From Auanema rhodensis (Eukaryota; Nematoda; Chromadorea; Rhabditida; Rhabditidae), in assembly GCA_964057225.1 (NCBI GenBank), contig OZ059897.1:2790001-2854000 (forward strand): DNA of 64,000 nt, given 5' to 3'. Under the pieces are notes generated by a model that was not told where the DNA came from, searched no databases, and saw only the letters and a list, made by a program, of their open reading frames with translations. Shown in pieces: positions 51,446 through 64,000 of the stretch. Position numbers and translations under genes: made by a program. The stretch's first letter is position 1. Each line of letters starts with the position of its first letter.

Positions 51446-52849
51446 GATCTGTGTTATCAGATTTGAGTTAGCTTAAAAATGCACCGAGATATCAACTGAT
51501 ATATGTTCACACTTATATCCTCAATTTTCACCCTGAAGAAATGATTTTTTCGTTGAATAACATTGTTCATCGTCTTCGTCTTGAAAAAAGAAAACTAAAA
51601 ACATCTACTTTTTGTGAAATTATTTAGAAATTTTTCGGGAAAATTTTTGTCAAAATGTTTTTGGAAGCAATGTTGAGTGTACATGGAAACTCAACATACA
51701 CTAATGCATTATTTTTCAAACGATCATAACTAATTTTTGTATAGAGCGTTTCTCAATGTCGTATAGTGCATTCGATGCGGATTTTTAAGCTGCGTTGATC
51801 TGTGTTATCAGATTTGAGTTAACTTAAAAATGCACCGAGATATCAACTGATATAGGTTCACACTTATATCCTCGATTTTCACCCTGAAGAAATGATTTTT
51901 TCGTTAAAAAACATTGTCCATCGTATTCGTCTTGAAAAAAGGAATCTAAAAACATCTACTTTTTGTGAAATTCTTTAGAAATTTTTCGGGAAAATTTTTG
52001 TCACAATGTTTTTGGAAGCAATGTTGAGTGTACAAGGGAACTCAGCATACACTAATGCATTATTTTTCAAACGATCATAACTAATTTTTGTATAGAGCGT
52101 TTCTCAATGTAGTATAGTGCATTCGATGCGGATTTTTAAGCTGCGTTGATCTGTGTTATCAGATTTGAGTTAGCTTAAAAATGCACCGAGATATCAACTG
52201 ATATATGTTCACACTTATATCCTCAATTTTCACCCTGAAGAAATGATTTTTTCGTTGAATAACATTGTCCATCGTCTTCGTCTTGAAAAAAGAAAACTAA
52301 AAACATCTACTTTTTGTGAAATTATTTAGAAATTTTTCGGGAAAATTTTTGTCAAAATGTTTTTGGAAGCAATGTTGAGTGTACATGGAAACTCAACATA
52401 CACTAATGCATTATTTTTCAAACGATCATAACTAATTTTTGTATAGAGCGTTTCTCAATGTCGTATAGTGCATTCGATGCGGATTTTTAAGCTGCGTTGA
52501 TCTGTGTTATCAGATTTGAGTTAACTTAAAAATGCACCGAGATATCAACTGATATATGTTCACACTTATATCCTCGATTTTCACCCTGAAGAAATGATTT
52601 TTTCGTTGAAAAACATTGTCCATCGTATTCGTCTTGAAAAAAGGAATCTAAAAACATCTACTTTTTGTGAAATTATTTAGAAATTTTTCGGGAAAATTTT
52701 TGTTAAAATGTTTTTGGAAGCAATGTTGAGTGTACATGGGAACTCAACATACACTAATGCATTATTTTTCAAACGATCATAACTAATTTTTGTATAGAGC
52801 GTTTCTCATTGTAGTATAGTGCATTCGATGCGGATTTTTAAGCTGCGTT
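51446..52849 (+). repeat. Satellite monomers of mixed class (4 monomers)
   Basis: CAATTTTCACC monomers with GAAAACTAAA at 51446 and 52148 alternate with GAGTTAAC monomers at 51797 and 52499. The 51797 monomer joins a GAGTTAAC/CGTTAAAAAACA front half to a GTCACAATG/GTACAAGGG/AGCATAC back half, a likely internal exchange. Confidence 0.75.
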
Positions 52850-55800
52850 GATCTGTGTTATCAGATTTGAGTTAGCTTAAAAATGCACCGAGTAATCAAC
52901 TGATATAGGTTCACACTTATATCCTCGATTTTCACCCTGAAGAATTAAATTTTTCGTTGAATAACATTGTCCATCGTCTTTGCCTTAAAAAAAGAAATCT
53001 AAAAACTCCTGCTTTTTGTGAAATTCTTTAGAAATTTTTCGGGAAAATTTTTGTCACAATGTTTTTGGAAGCAATGTTGAGTGTACAAGGGAACTCAGCA
53101 TACACTAATGCATTATTTTTCAAACGATCATAACTAATTTTTGTATAGAGCGTTTCTCAATGTAGTATAGTGCATTCGATGCGGATTTTTAAGCTGCGTT
53201 GATCTGTGTTATCAGATTTGAGTTAGCTTAAAAATGCACCGAGATATCAACTGATATATGTTCACACTTATATCCTCGATTTTCACCCTGAAGAATTAAA
53301 TTTTTCGTTGAATAACATTGTCCATCGTCTTTGCCTTAAAAAAAGAAATCTAAAAACTCCTGCTTTTTGTGAAATTCTTTAGAAATTTTTCGGGAAAATT
53401 TTTGTCACAATGTTTTTGGAAGCAATGTTGAGTGTACAAGGGAACTCAGCATACACTAATGCATTATTTTTCAAACGATCATAACTAATTTTTGTATAGA
53501 GCGTTTCTCAATGTAGTATAGTGCATTCGATGCGGATTTTTAAGCTGCGTTGATCTGTGTTATCAGATTTGAGTTAGCTTAAAAATGCACCGAGATATCA
53601 ACTGATATATGTTCACACTTATATCCTCAATTTTCACCCTGAAGAAATGATTTTTTCGTTGAATAACATTGTCCATCGTCTTCGTCTTGAAAAAAGGAAA
53701 CTAAAAACATCTACTTTTTGTGAAATTATTTAGAAATTTTTCGGGAAAATTTTTGTTAAAATGTTTTTGGAAGCAATGTTGAGTGTACATGGGAACTCAA
53801 CATACACTAATGCATTATTTTTCAAACGATCATAACTAATTTTTGTATAGAGCGTTTCTCATTGTAGTATAGTGCATTCGATGCGGATTTTTAAGCTGCG
53901 TTGATCTGTGTTATCAGATTTGAGTTAGCTTAAAAATGCACCGAGTAATCAACTGATATAGGTTCACACTTATATCCTCGATTTTCACCCTGAAGAATTA
54001 AATTTTTCGTTGAATAACATTGTCCATCGTCTTTGCCTTAAAAAAAGAAATCTAAAAACTCCTGCTTTTTGTGAAATTCTTTAGAAATTTTTCGGGAAAA
54101 TTTTTGTCACAATGTTTTTGGAAGCAATGTTGAGTGTACAAGGGAACTCAGCATACACTAATGCATTATTTTTCAAACGATCATAACTAATTTTTGTATA
54201 GAGCGTTTCTCAATGTAGTATAGTGCATTCGATGCGGATTTTTAAGCTGCGTTGATCTGTGTTATCAGATTTGAGTTAGCTTAAAAATGCACCGAGATAT
54301 CAACTGATATATGTTCACACTTATATCCTCGATTTTCACCCTGAAGAATTAAATTTTTCGTTGAATAACATTGTCCATCGTCTTTGCCTTAAAAAAAGAA
54401 ATCTAAAAACTCCTGCTTTTTGTGAAATTCTTTAGAAATTTTTCGGGAAAATTTTTGTCACAATGTTTTTGGAAGCAATGTTGAGTGTACAAGGGAACTC
54501 AGCATACACTAATGCATTATTTTTCAAACGATCATAACTAATTTTTGTATAGAGCGTTTCTCAATGTAGTATAGTGCATTCGATGCGGATTTTTAAGCTG
54601 CGTTGATCTGTGTTATCAGATTTGAGTTAGCTTAAAAATGCACCGAGTAATCAACTGATATAGGTTCACACTTATATCCTCGATTTTCACCCTGAAGAAT
54701 TAAATTTTTCGTTGAATAACATTGTCCATCGTATTCGTCTTGAAAAAAGGAATCTAAAAACATCTACTTTTTGTGAAATTATTTAGAAATTTTTCGGGAA
54801 AATTTTTGTTAAAATGTTTTTGGAAGCAATGTTGAGTGTACATGGGAACTCAACATACACTAATGCATTATTTTTCAAACGATCATAACTAATTTTTGTA
54901 TAGAGCGTTTCTCATTGTAGTATAGTGCATTCGATGCGGATTTTTAAGCTGCGTTGATCTGTGTTATCAGATTTGAGTTAGCTTAAAAATGCACCGAGTA
55001 ATCAACTGATATAGGTTCACACTTATATCCTCGATTTTCACCCTGAAGAATTAAATTTTTCGTTGAATAACATTGTCCATCGTCTTTGCCTTAAAAAAAG
55101 AAATCTAAAAACTCCTGCTTTTTGTGAAATTCTTTAGAAATTTTTCGGGAAAATTTTTGTCACAATGTTTTTGGAAGCAATGTTGAGTGTACAAGGGAAC
55201 TCAGCATACACTAATGCATTATTTTTCAAACGATCATAACTAATTTTTGTATAGAGCGTTTCTCAATGTAGTATAGTGCATTCGATGCGGATTTTTAAGC
55301 TGCGTTGATCTGTGTTATCAGATTTGAGTTAGCTTAAAAATGCACCGAGATATCAACTGATATATGTTCACACTTATATCCTCGATTTTCACCCTGAAGA
55401 ATTAAATTTTTCGTTGAATAACATTGTCCATCGTCTTTGCCTTAAAAAAAGAAATCTAAAAACTCCTGCTTTTTGTGAAATTCTTTAGAAATTTTTCGGG
55501 AAAATTTTTGTCACAATGTTTTTGGAAGCAATGTTGAGTGTACAAGGGAACTCAGCATACACTAATGCATTATTTTTCAAACGATCATAACTAATTTTTG
55601 TATAGAGCGTTTCTCAATGTAGTATAGTGCATTCGATGCGGATTTTTAAGCTGCGTTGATCTGTGTTATCAGATTTGAGTTAGCTTAAAAATGCACCGAG
55701 ATATCAACTGATATATGTTCACACTTATATCCTCAATTTTCACCCTGAAGAAATGATTTTTTCGTTGAATAACATTGTCCATCGTCTTCGTCTTGAAAAA

Positions 55801-56008
55801 AGGAAACTAAAAACATCTACTTTTTGTGAAATTATTTAGAAATTTTTCGGGAAAATTTTTGTCAAAATGTTTTTGGAAGCAATGTTGAGTGTACATGGAA
55901 ACTCAACATACACTAATGCATTATTTTTCAAACGATCATAACTAATTTTTGTATAGAGCGTTTCTCAATGTCGTATAGTGCATTCGATGCGAATTTTTAA
56001 GCTGCGTT
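52850..56008 (+). repeat. Three consecutive trimers with CCTGCTTTTTG markers (1053 bp each)
   Basis: Units 52850-53902, 53903-54955 and 54956-56008. The first two monomers of each carry AATTAAAT, CCTGCTTTTTG, ATTCTTTAG, GTACAAGGG and AGCATAC. The third position differs: CAATTTTCACC with GTTAAAATG at 53552, GAGTAATC with GTTAAAATG at 54605, and CAATTTTCACC with CATGGAAAC at 55658. Conserved pairs with a variable third slot resemble the 28985-32143 trimers. Confidence 0.83.
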
Positions 56009-59000
56009 GATCTGTGTTATCTGATTTGAGTTAACTTAAAAATGCACCGAGATATCAACTGATATATGTTCACACATATATCCTCGATTTTCACCCTGAA
56101 GAAATGATTTTTTCGTTGAAAAACATTGTCCATCGTATTCGTCTTGAAAAAAGGAATCTAAAAACATCTAGTTTTTGTGAAATTATTTAGAAATTTTTCG
56201 GGAAAATTTTTGTCAAAATGTTTTTGGAAGCAATGTTGAGTGTACATGGGAACTCAACATACACTAATGCATTATTTTTCAAACGATCATAACTAATTTT
56301 TGTATAGAGCGTTTCTCATTGTAGTATAGTGCATTCGATGCGGATTTTTAAGCTGCGTTGATCTGTGTTATCAGATTTTAGTTAGCTTAAAAATGCACCG
56401 AGTAATCAACTGATATAGGTTCACACTTATATCCTCGATTTTCACCCTGAAGAATTAAATTTTTCGTTGAATAACATTGTCCATCGTCTTTGCCTTAAAA
56501 AAAGAAATCTAAAAACTCCTACTTTTTGTGAAATTATTTAGAAATTTTTCGGGAAAATTTTTGTCACAATGTTTTTGGAAGCAATGTTGAGTGTACATGG
56601 GAACTCAGCATACACTAATGCATTATTTTTCAAACGATCATAACTAATTTTTGTATAGAGCGTTTCTCAATGTAGTATAGTGCATTCGATGCGGATTTTT
56701 AAGCTGCGTTGATCTGTGTTATCAGATTTGAGTTAGCTTAAAAATGCACCGAGATATCAACTGATATATGTTCACACTTATATCCTCAATTTTCACCCTG
56801 AAGAAATGATTTTTTCGTTGAATAACATTGTCCATCGTCTTCGTCTTGAAAAAAGGAAACTAAAAACATCTACTTTTTGTGAAATTATTTAGAAATTTTT
56901 CGGGAAAATTTTTGTCAAAATGTTTTTGGAAGCAATGTTGAGTGTACATGGAAACTCAACATACACTAATGCATTATTTTTCAAACGATCATAACTAATT
57001 TTTGTATAGAGCGTTTCTCAATGTCGTATAGTGCATTCGATGCGAATTTTTAAGCTGCGTTGATCTGTGTTATCTGATTTGAGTTAACTTAAAAATGCAC
57101 CGAGATATCAACTGATATATGTTCACACTTATATCCTCGATTTTCACCCTGAAGAAATGATTTTTTCGTTGAAAAACATTGTCCATCGTAATCGTCTTGA
57201 AAAAAGGAATCTAAAAACATCTACTTTTTGTGAAATTATTTAGAAATTTTTCGGGAAAATTTTGTCAAAATGTTTTTGGAAGCAATGTTGAGTGTACATG
57301 GGAACTCAACATACACTAATGCATTATTTTTCAAACGATCATAACTAATTTTTGTATAGAGCGTTTCTCATTGTAGTATAGTGCATTCGATGCGGATTTT
57401 TAAGCTGCGTTGATCTGTGTTATCAGATTTGAGTTAGCTTAAAAATGCACCGAGATATCAACTGATATAGGTTCACACTTGTATCCTCGATTTTCACCCT
57501 GAAGAAATGATTTTTTCGTTGAAAAACATTGTCCATCGTATTTGTCTTGAAAAAAGGAATCTAAAAACATCTACTTTTTGTGAAATTATTTAGAAATTTT
57601 TCGGGAAAATTTTTGTCAAAATGTTTTTGGAAGCAATGTTGAGTGTACATGGGAACTCAACATACACTAATGCATTATTTTTCAAACGATCATAACTAAT
57701 TTTTGTATAGAGCGTTTCTCAATGTAGTATAGTGCATTCGATGCGGATTTTTAAGCTGCGTTGATCTGTGTTATCAGATTTGAGTTAACTTAAAAATGCA
57801 CCGAGATATCAACTGATATAGGTTCACACTTATATCCTCGATTTTCACCCTGAAGAAATGATTTTTTCGTTGAATAACATTGTCCATCGTCTTTGCCTTA
57901 AAAAAAGAAATCTAAAAACTCCTACTTTTTGTGAAATTATTTAGAAATTTTTCGGGAAAATTTTTGTCACAATGTTTTTGGAAGCAATGTTGAGTGTACA
58001 TGGGAACTCAGCATACACTAATGCATTATTTTTCAAACGATCATAACTAATTTTTGTATAGAGCGTTTCTCAATGTAGTATAGTGCATTCGATGCGGATT
58101 TTTAAGCTGCGTTGATCTGTGTTATCAGATTTGAGTTAACTTAAAAATGCACCGAGATATCAACTGATATATGTTCACACTTATATCCTCGATTTTCACC
58201 CTGAAGAAATGATTTTTTCGTTGAAAAACATTGTCCATCGTATTCGTCTTGAAAAAAAGAATTTAAAAACATCTACTTTTTGTGAAATTATTCAGAAATT
58301 TTTCGGGAAAATTTTTGTCAAAATGTTTTTGGAAGCAATGTTGAGTGTACATGGGAACTCAACATACACTAATGCATTATTTTTCAAACGATCATAACTA
58401 ATTTTTGTATAGAGCGTTTCTCATTGTAGTATAGTGCATTCGATGCGGATTTTTAAGCTGCGTTGATCTGTGTTATCAGATTTGAGTTAACTTAAAAATG
58501 CACCGAGATATCAACTGATATAGGTTCACACTTATATCCTCGATTTTCACCCTGAAGAAATGATTTTTTCGTTAAAAAATATTGTCCATCGTATTCGTCT
58601 TGAAAAAAGGAATCTAAAAACATCTACTTTTTGTGAAATTATTTAGAAATTTTTCGGGAAAATTTTTGTCAAAATGTTTTTGGAAGCAATGTTGAGTGTA
58701 CATGGGAACTCAACATACACTAATGCATTATTTTTCAAACGATCATAACTAATTTTTGTATAGAGCGTTTCTCAATGTAGTATAGTGCATTCGATGCGGA
58801 TTTTTAAGCTGCGTTGATCTGTGTTATCAGATTTGAGTTAACTTAAAAATGCACCGAGATATCAACTGATATATGTTCACACTTATATCCTCGATTTTCA
58901 CCCTGAAGAAATGATTTTTTCGTTGAAAAACATTGTCCATCGTATTCGTCTTGAAAAAAGGAATCTAAAAACATCTACTTTTTGTGAAATTATTTAGAAA

Positions 59001-62000
59001 TTTTTCGGGAAAATTTTTGTTAAAATGTTTTTGGAAGCAATGTTGAGTGTACATGGGAACTCAACATACACTAATGCATTATTTTTCAAACGATCATAAC
59101 TAATTTTTGTATAGAGCGTTTCTCATTGTAGTATAGTGCATTCGATGCGGATTTTTAAGCTGCGTTGATCTGTGTTATCAGATTTGAGTTAACTTAAAAA
59201 TGCACCGAGATATCAACTGATATAGGTTCACACTTATATCCTCGATTTTCACCCTGAAGAAATGATTTTTTCGTTAAAAAACATTGTCCATCGTATTCGT
59301 CTTGAAAAAAGGAATCTAAAAACATCTACGTTTTGTGAAATTATTTAGAAATTTTTTGGGAAAATTTTTGTCAAAATGTTTTTGGAAGCAATGTTGAGTG
59401 TACATGGGAACTCAACATACACTAATGCATTATTTTTCAAACGATCATAACTAATTTTTGTATGGAGCGTTTCTCAATGTAGTATAGTGCATTCGATGCG
59501 GATTTTTAAGCTGCGTTGATCTGTGTTATCAGATTTGAGTTAGCTTAAAAATGCACCGAGATATCAACTGATATATGTTCACACTTATATCCTCAATTTT
59601 CACCCTGAAGAAATGATTTTTTCGTTGAATAACATTGTCCATCGTCTTCGTCTTGAAAAAAGGAAACTAAAAACATCTACTTTTTGTGAAATTATTTAGA
59701 AATTTTTCGGGAAAATTTTTGTCAAAATGTTTTTGGAAGCAATGTTGAGTGTACATGGAAACTCAACATACACTAATGCATTATTTTTCAAACGATCATA
59801 ACTAATTTTTGTATAGAGCGTTTCTCAATGTCGTATAGTGCATTCGATGCGAATTTTTAAGCTGCGTTGATCTGTGTTATCTGATTTGAGTTAACTTAAA
59901 AATGCACCGAGATATCAACTGATATATGTTCACACTTATATCCTCGATTTTCACCCTGAAGAAATGATTTTTTCGTTGAAAAACATTGTCCATCGTATTC
60001 GTCTTGAAAAAAGGAATCTTAAAACATCTACTTTTTGTGAAATTATTTAGAAATTTTTCGGGAAAATTTTTGTCAAAATGTTTTTGGAAGCAATGTTGAG
60101 TGTACATGGGAACTCAACATACACTAATGCATTATTTTTCAAACGATCATAACTAATTTTTGTATGGAGCGTTTCTCAATGTAGTATAGTGCATTCGATG
60201 CGGATTTTTAAGCTGCGTTGATCTGTCTTATCAGATTTGAGTTAGCTTAAAAATGCACCGAGATATCAACTGATATATGTTCACACTTATATCCTCGATT
60301 TTCACCCTGAAGAAATGATTTTTTCGTTGAATAACATTGTCCATCGTCTTCGTCTTGAAAAAAGGAATCTAAAAACATCTACTTTTTGTGAAATTATTTA
60401 GAAATTTTTCGGGAAAATTTTTGTTAAAATGTTTTTGGAAGCAATGTTGAGTGTACATGGGAACTCAACATACACTAATGCATTATTTTTCAAACGATCA
60501 TAACTAATTTTTGTATAGAGCGTTTCTCATTGTAGTATAGTGCATTCGATGCGGATTTTTAAGCTGCGTTGATCTGTGTTATCAGATTTGAGTTAGCTTA
60601 AAAATGCACCGAGATATCAACTGATATATGTTCACACTTATATCCTCAATTTTCACCCTGAAGAAATGATTTTTTCGTTGAATAACATTGTCCATCGTCT
60701 TCGTCTTGAAAAAAGGAAACTAAAAACATCTACTTTTTGTGAAATTATTTAGAAATTTTTCGGGAAAATTTTTGTCAAAATGTTTTTGGAAGCAATGTTG
60801 AGTGTACATGGAAACTCAACATACACTAATGCATTATTTTTCAAACGATCATAACTAATTTTTGTATAGAGCGTTTCTCAATGTCGTATAGTGCATTCGA
60901 TGCGAATTTTTAAGCTGCGTTGATCTGTGTTATCTGATTTGAGTTAACTTAAAAATGCACCGAGATATCAACTGATATATGTTCACACTTATATCCTCGA
61001 TTTTCACCCTGAAGAAATGATTTTTTCGTTGAAAAACATTGTCCATCGTATTCGTCTTGAAAAAAGGAATCTAAAAACATCTACTTTTTGTGAAATTATT
61101 TAGAAATTTTTCGGGAAAATTTTTGTCAAAATGTTTTTGGAAGCAATGTTGAGTGTACATGGGAACTCAACATACACTAATGCATTATTTTTCAAACGAT
61201 CATAACTAATTTTTGTATAGAGCGTTTTTCATTGTAGTATAGTGCATTCGATGCGGATTTTTAAGCTGCGTTGATCTGTGTTATCAGATTTGAGTTAGCT
61301 TAAAAATGCACCGAGTAATCAACTGATATAGGTTCACACTTATATCCTCGATTTTCACCCTGAAGAATTAAATTTTTCGTTGAATAACATTGTCCATCGT
61401 CTTTGCCTTAAAAAAAGAAATCTAAAAACTCCTACTTTTTGTGAAATTATTTAGAAATTTTTCGGGAAAATTTTTGTCACAATGTTTTTGGAAGCAATGT
61501 TGAGTGTACATGGGAACTCAGCATACACTAATGCATTATTTTTCAAACGATCATAACTAATTTTTGTATAGAGCGTTTCTCAATGTAGTATAGTGCATTC
61601 GATGCGGATTTTTAAGCTGCGTTGATCTGTGTTATCAGATTTGAGTTAGCTTAAAAATGCACCGAGATATCAACTGATATATGTTCACACTTATATCCTC
61701 AATTTTCACCCTGAAGAAATGATTTTTTCGTTGAATAACATTGTCCATCGTCTTCGTCTTGAAAAAAGGAATCTAAAAACATCTACTTTTTGTGAAATTA
61801 TTTAGAAATTTTTCGGGAAAATTTTTGTTAAAATGTTTTTGGAAGCAATGTTGAGTGTACATGGGAACTCAACATACACTAATGCATTATTTTTCAAACG
61901 ATCATAACTAATTTTTGTATAGAGCGTTTCTCATTGTAGTATAGTGCATTCGATGCGGATTTTTAAGCTGCGTTGATCTGTGTTATCAGATTTGAGTTAG

Positions 62001-64000
62001 CTTAAAAATGCACCGAGATATCAACTGATATATGTTCACACTTATATCCTCAATTTTCACCCTGAAGAAATGATTTTTTCGTTGAATAACATTGTCCATC
62101 GTCTTCGTCTTGAAAAAAGAAAACTAAAAACATCTACTTTTTGTGAAATTATTTAGAAATTTTTCGGGAAAATTTTTGTCAAAATGTTTTTGGAAGCAAT
62201 GTTGAGTGTACATGGAAACTCAACATACACTAATGCATTATTTTTCAAACGATCATAACTAATTTTTGTATAGAGCGTTTCTCAATGTCGTATAGTGCAT
62301 TCGATGCGAATTTTTAAGCTGCGTTGATCTGTGTTATCTGATTTGAGTTAACTTAAAAATGCACCGAGATATCAACTGATATATGTTCACACTTATATCC
62401 TCGATTTTCACCCTGAAGAAATGATTTTTTCGTTGAAAAACATTGTCCATCGTATTCGTCTTGAAAAAAGGAATCTAAAAACATCTACTTTTTGTGAAAT
62501 TATTTAGAAATTTTTCGGGAAAATTTTTGTCAAAATGTTTTTGGAAGCAATGTTGAGTGTACATGGGAACTCAACATACACTAATGCATTATTTTTCAAA
62601 CGATCATAACTAATTTTTGTATAGAGCGTTTCTCATTGTAGTATAGTGCATTCGATGCGGATTTTTAAGCTGCGTTGATCTGTGTTATCAGATTTGAGTT
62701 AGCTTAAAAATGCACCGAGATATCAACTGATATATGTTCACACTTATATCCTCAATTTTCACCCTGAAGAATTAAATTTTTCGTTGAATAACATTGTCCA
62801 TCGTCTTTGCCTTAAAAAAAGAAATCTAAAAACTCCTACTTTTTGTGAAATTATTTAGAAATTTTTCGGGAAAATTTTTGTCACAATGTTTTTGGAAGCA
62901 ATGTTGAGTGTACATGGGAACTCAGCATACACTAATGCATTATTTTTCAAACGATCATAACTAATTTTTGTATAGAGCGTTTCTCAATGTAGTATAGTGC
63001 ATTCGATGCGGATTTTTAAGCTGCGTTGATCTGTGTTATCAGATTTGAGTTAGCTTAAAAATGCACCGAGATATCAACTGATATATGTTCACACTTATAT
63101 CCTCAATTTTCACCCTGAAGAAATGATTTTTTCGTTGAATAACATTGTCCATCGTCTTCGTCTTGAAAAAAGGAAACTAAAAACATCTACTTTTTGTGAA
63201 ATTATTTAGAAATTTTTCGGGAAAATTTTTGTCAAAATGTTTTTGGAAGCAATGTTGAGTGTACATGAAAACTCAACATACACTAATGCATTATTTTTCA
63301 AACGATCATAACTAATTTTTGTATAGAGCGTTTCTCAATGTCGTATAGTGCATTCGATGCGAATTTTTAAGCTGCGTTGATCTGTGTTATCTGATTTGAG
63401 TTAACTTAAAAATGCACCGAGATATCAACTGATATATGTTCACACTTATATCCTCGATTTTCACCCTGAAGAAATGATTTTTTCGTTGAAAAACATTGTC
63501 CATCGTATTCGTCTTGAAAAAAGGAATCTAAAAACATCTACTTTTTGTGAAATTATTTAGAAATTTTTCGGGAAAATTTTGTCAAAATGTTTTTGGAAGC
63601 AATGTTGAGTGTACATGGGAACTCAACATACACTAATGCATTATTTTTCAAACGATCATAACTAATTTTTGTATAGAGCGTTTCTCATTGTAGTATAGTG
63701 CATTCGATGCGGATTTTTAAGCTGCGTTGATCTGTGTTATCAGATTTGAGTTAGCTTAAAAATGCACCGAGATATCAACTGATATAGGTTCACACTTGTA
63801 TCCTCGATTTTCACCCTGAAGAAATGATTTTTTCGTTGAAAAACATTGTCCATCGTATTTGTCTTGAAAAAAGGAATCTAAAAACATCTACTTTTTGTGA
63901 AATTATTTAGAAATTTTTCGGGAAAATTTTTGTCAAAATGTTTTTGGAAGCAATGTTGAATGTACATGGGAACTCAACATACACTAATGCATTATTTTTC
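56009..64000 (+). repeat. Satellite monomers of mixed class to the window edge
   Basis: The class order here re-uses the sets seen at 34250-38811 and 42322-44426. Examples are the AAAATTTTGTC deletion near 57258 and 63566, CTTGTATCC monomers at 57412 and 63729, GAATTTAAAAAC at 58114, and AATCTTAAAAC with CTGTCTTATCAG at 59869-60570. The monomer at 63729 is cut by the window end, so the array continues beyond it. Confidence 0.8.

Larger units (their letters stand above)
25476..64000 (+). repeat. 351-bp satellite array, right arm (109 complete monomers plus a 272-bp partial)
   Basis: The array resumes after the retrotransposon in the same phase and orientation and runs to the window edge. From 25476 to 63729 there are 109 monomers of 351 bp minus six single-base losses: near 28223 and 47527 in the T-run before TATAGAGC, and near 36203, 43573, 57258 and 63566 in AAAATTTTGTC. 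I found no insertions, inversions or foreign DNA. Compared with the left arm, monomers with CGTTGAAAAACA or CGTTAAAAAATA, GCACCGAGTAATC and AATTAAATTTTTCG become common, so the class mix changes along the array. No gene is supported. Confidence 0.97.

Noticed and set aside
1-64000. Whole array as an assembly artefact
   Set aside because: Exact period and phase across the retrotransposon, with many private substitutions per monomer, argue for real sequence. Copy number and the order of near-identical trimers still cannot be verified without reads.

Overview
The window is eukaryotic heterochromatin: one uninterrupted head-to-tail satellite DNA array broken once by a full-length Ty3/gypsy-type LTR retrotransposon. 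No host gene, tRNA, rRNA or CRISPR array is visible. The AT-rich sequence, the long satellite monomer and a gypsy-type element with a single fused gag-pol frame fit an invertebrate animal (arthropod or nematode, for example). The species cannot be fixed from the sequence. Megabase-type satellites with higher-order structure usually lie in (peri)centromeric chromatin, so that is the likeliest setting, by inference.

Layout. Positions 1-18940 hold a 339-bp partial monomer and 53 complete monomers. The period is exactly 351 bp, counted from the recurring GATCTGTG, and only two monomers are one base short. Positions 18945-25475 hold a 6531-bp retrotransposon on the minus strand, flanked by a 4-bp GATC target duplication (18941-18944 and 25476-25479). 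Positions 25476-64000 continue the same array in the same phase and orientation: 109 complete monomers (six of them one base short) and a 272-bp partial one. Monomers fall into recurrent sequence classes that succeed each other in a fixed order, forming higher-order repeats (HORs). Most are trimers of 1053 bp; units of 4, 5 and 8 monomers also occur, and blocks of up to 8 monomers are duplicated up to 17.5 kb apart.

The retrotransposon reads, on the minus strand: 5' LTR (25475-25125), primer-binding site, about 0.5 kb leader, gag start, gag-protease-reverse transcriptase-RNase H-integrase in one frame, polypurine tract (19306-19296), 3' LTR (19295-18945). The two 351-bp LTRs are identical base for base and the target duplication is intact, so the insertion is very young. 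The one visible defect is an in-frame TAA (24403-24405) that cuts the first 71 codons of gag from the remaining 1686; the long frame then opens with GTG. All catalytic motifs of pol are intact. There is no env and no chromodomain.

The many 62-codon plus-strand and 75-codon minus-strand open frames in the array are monomer variants that happen to have lost a stop. They are not annotated as genes.
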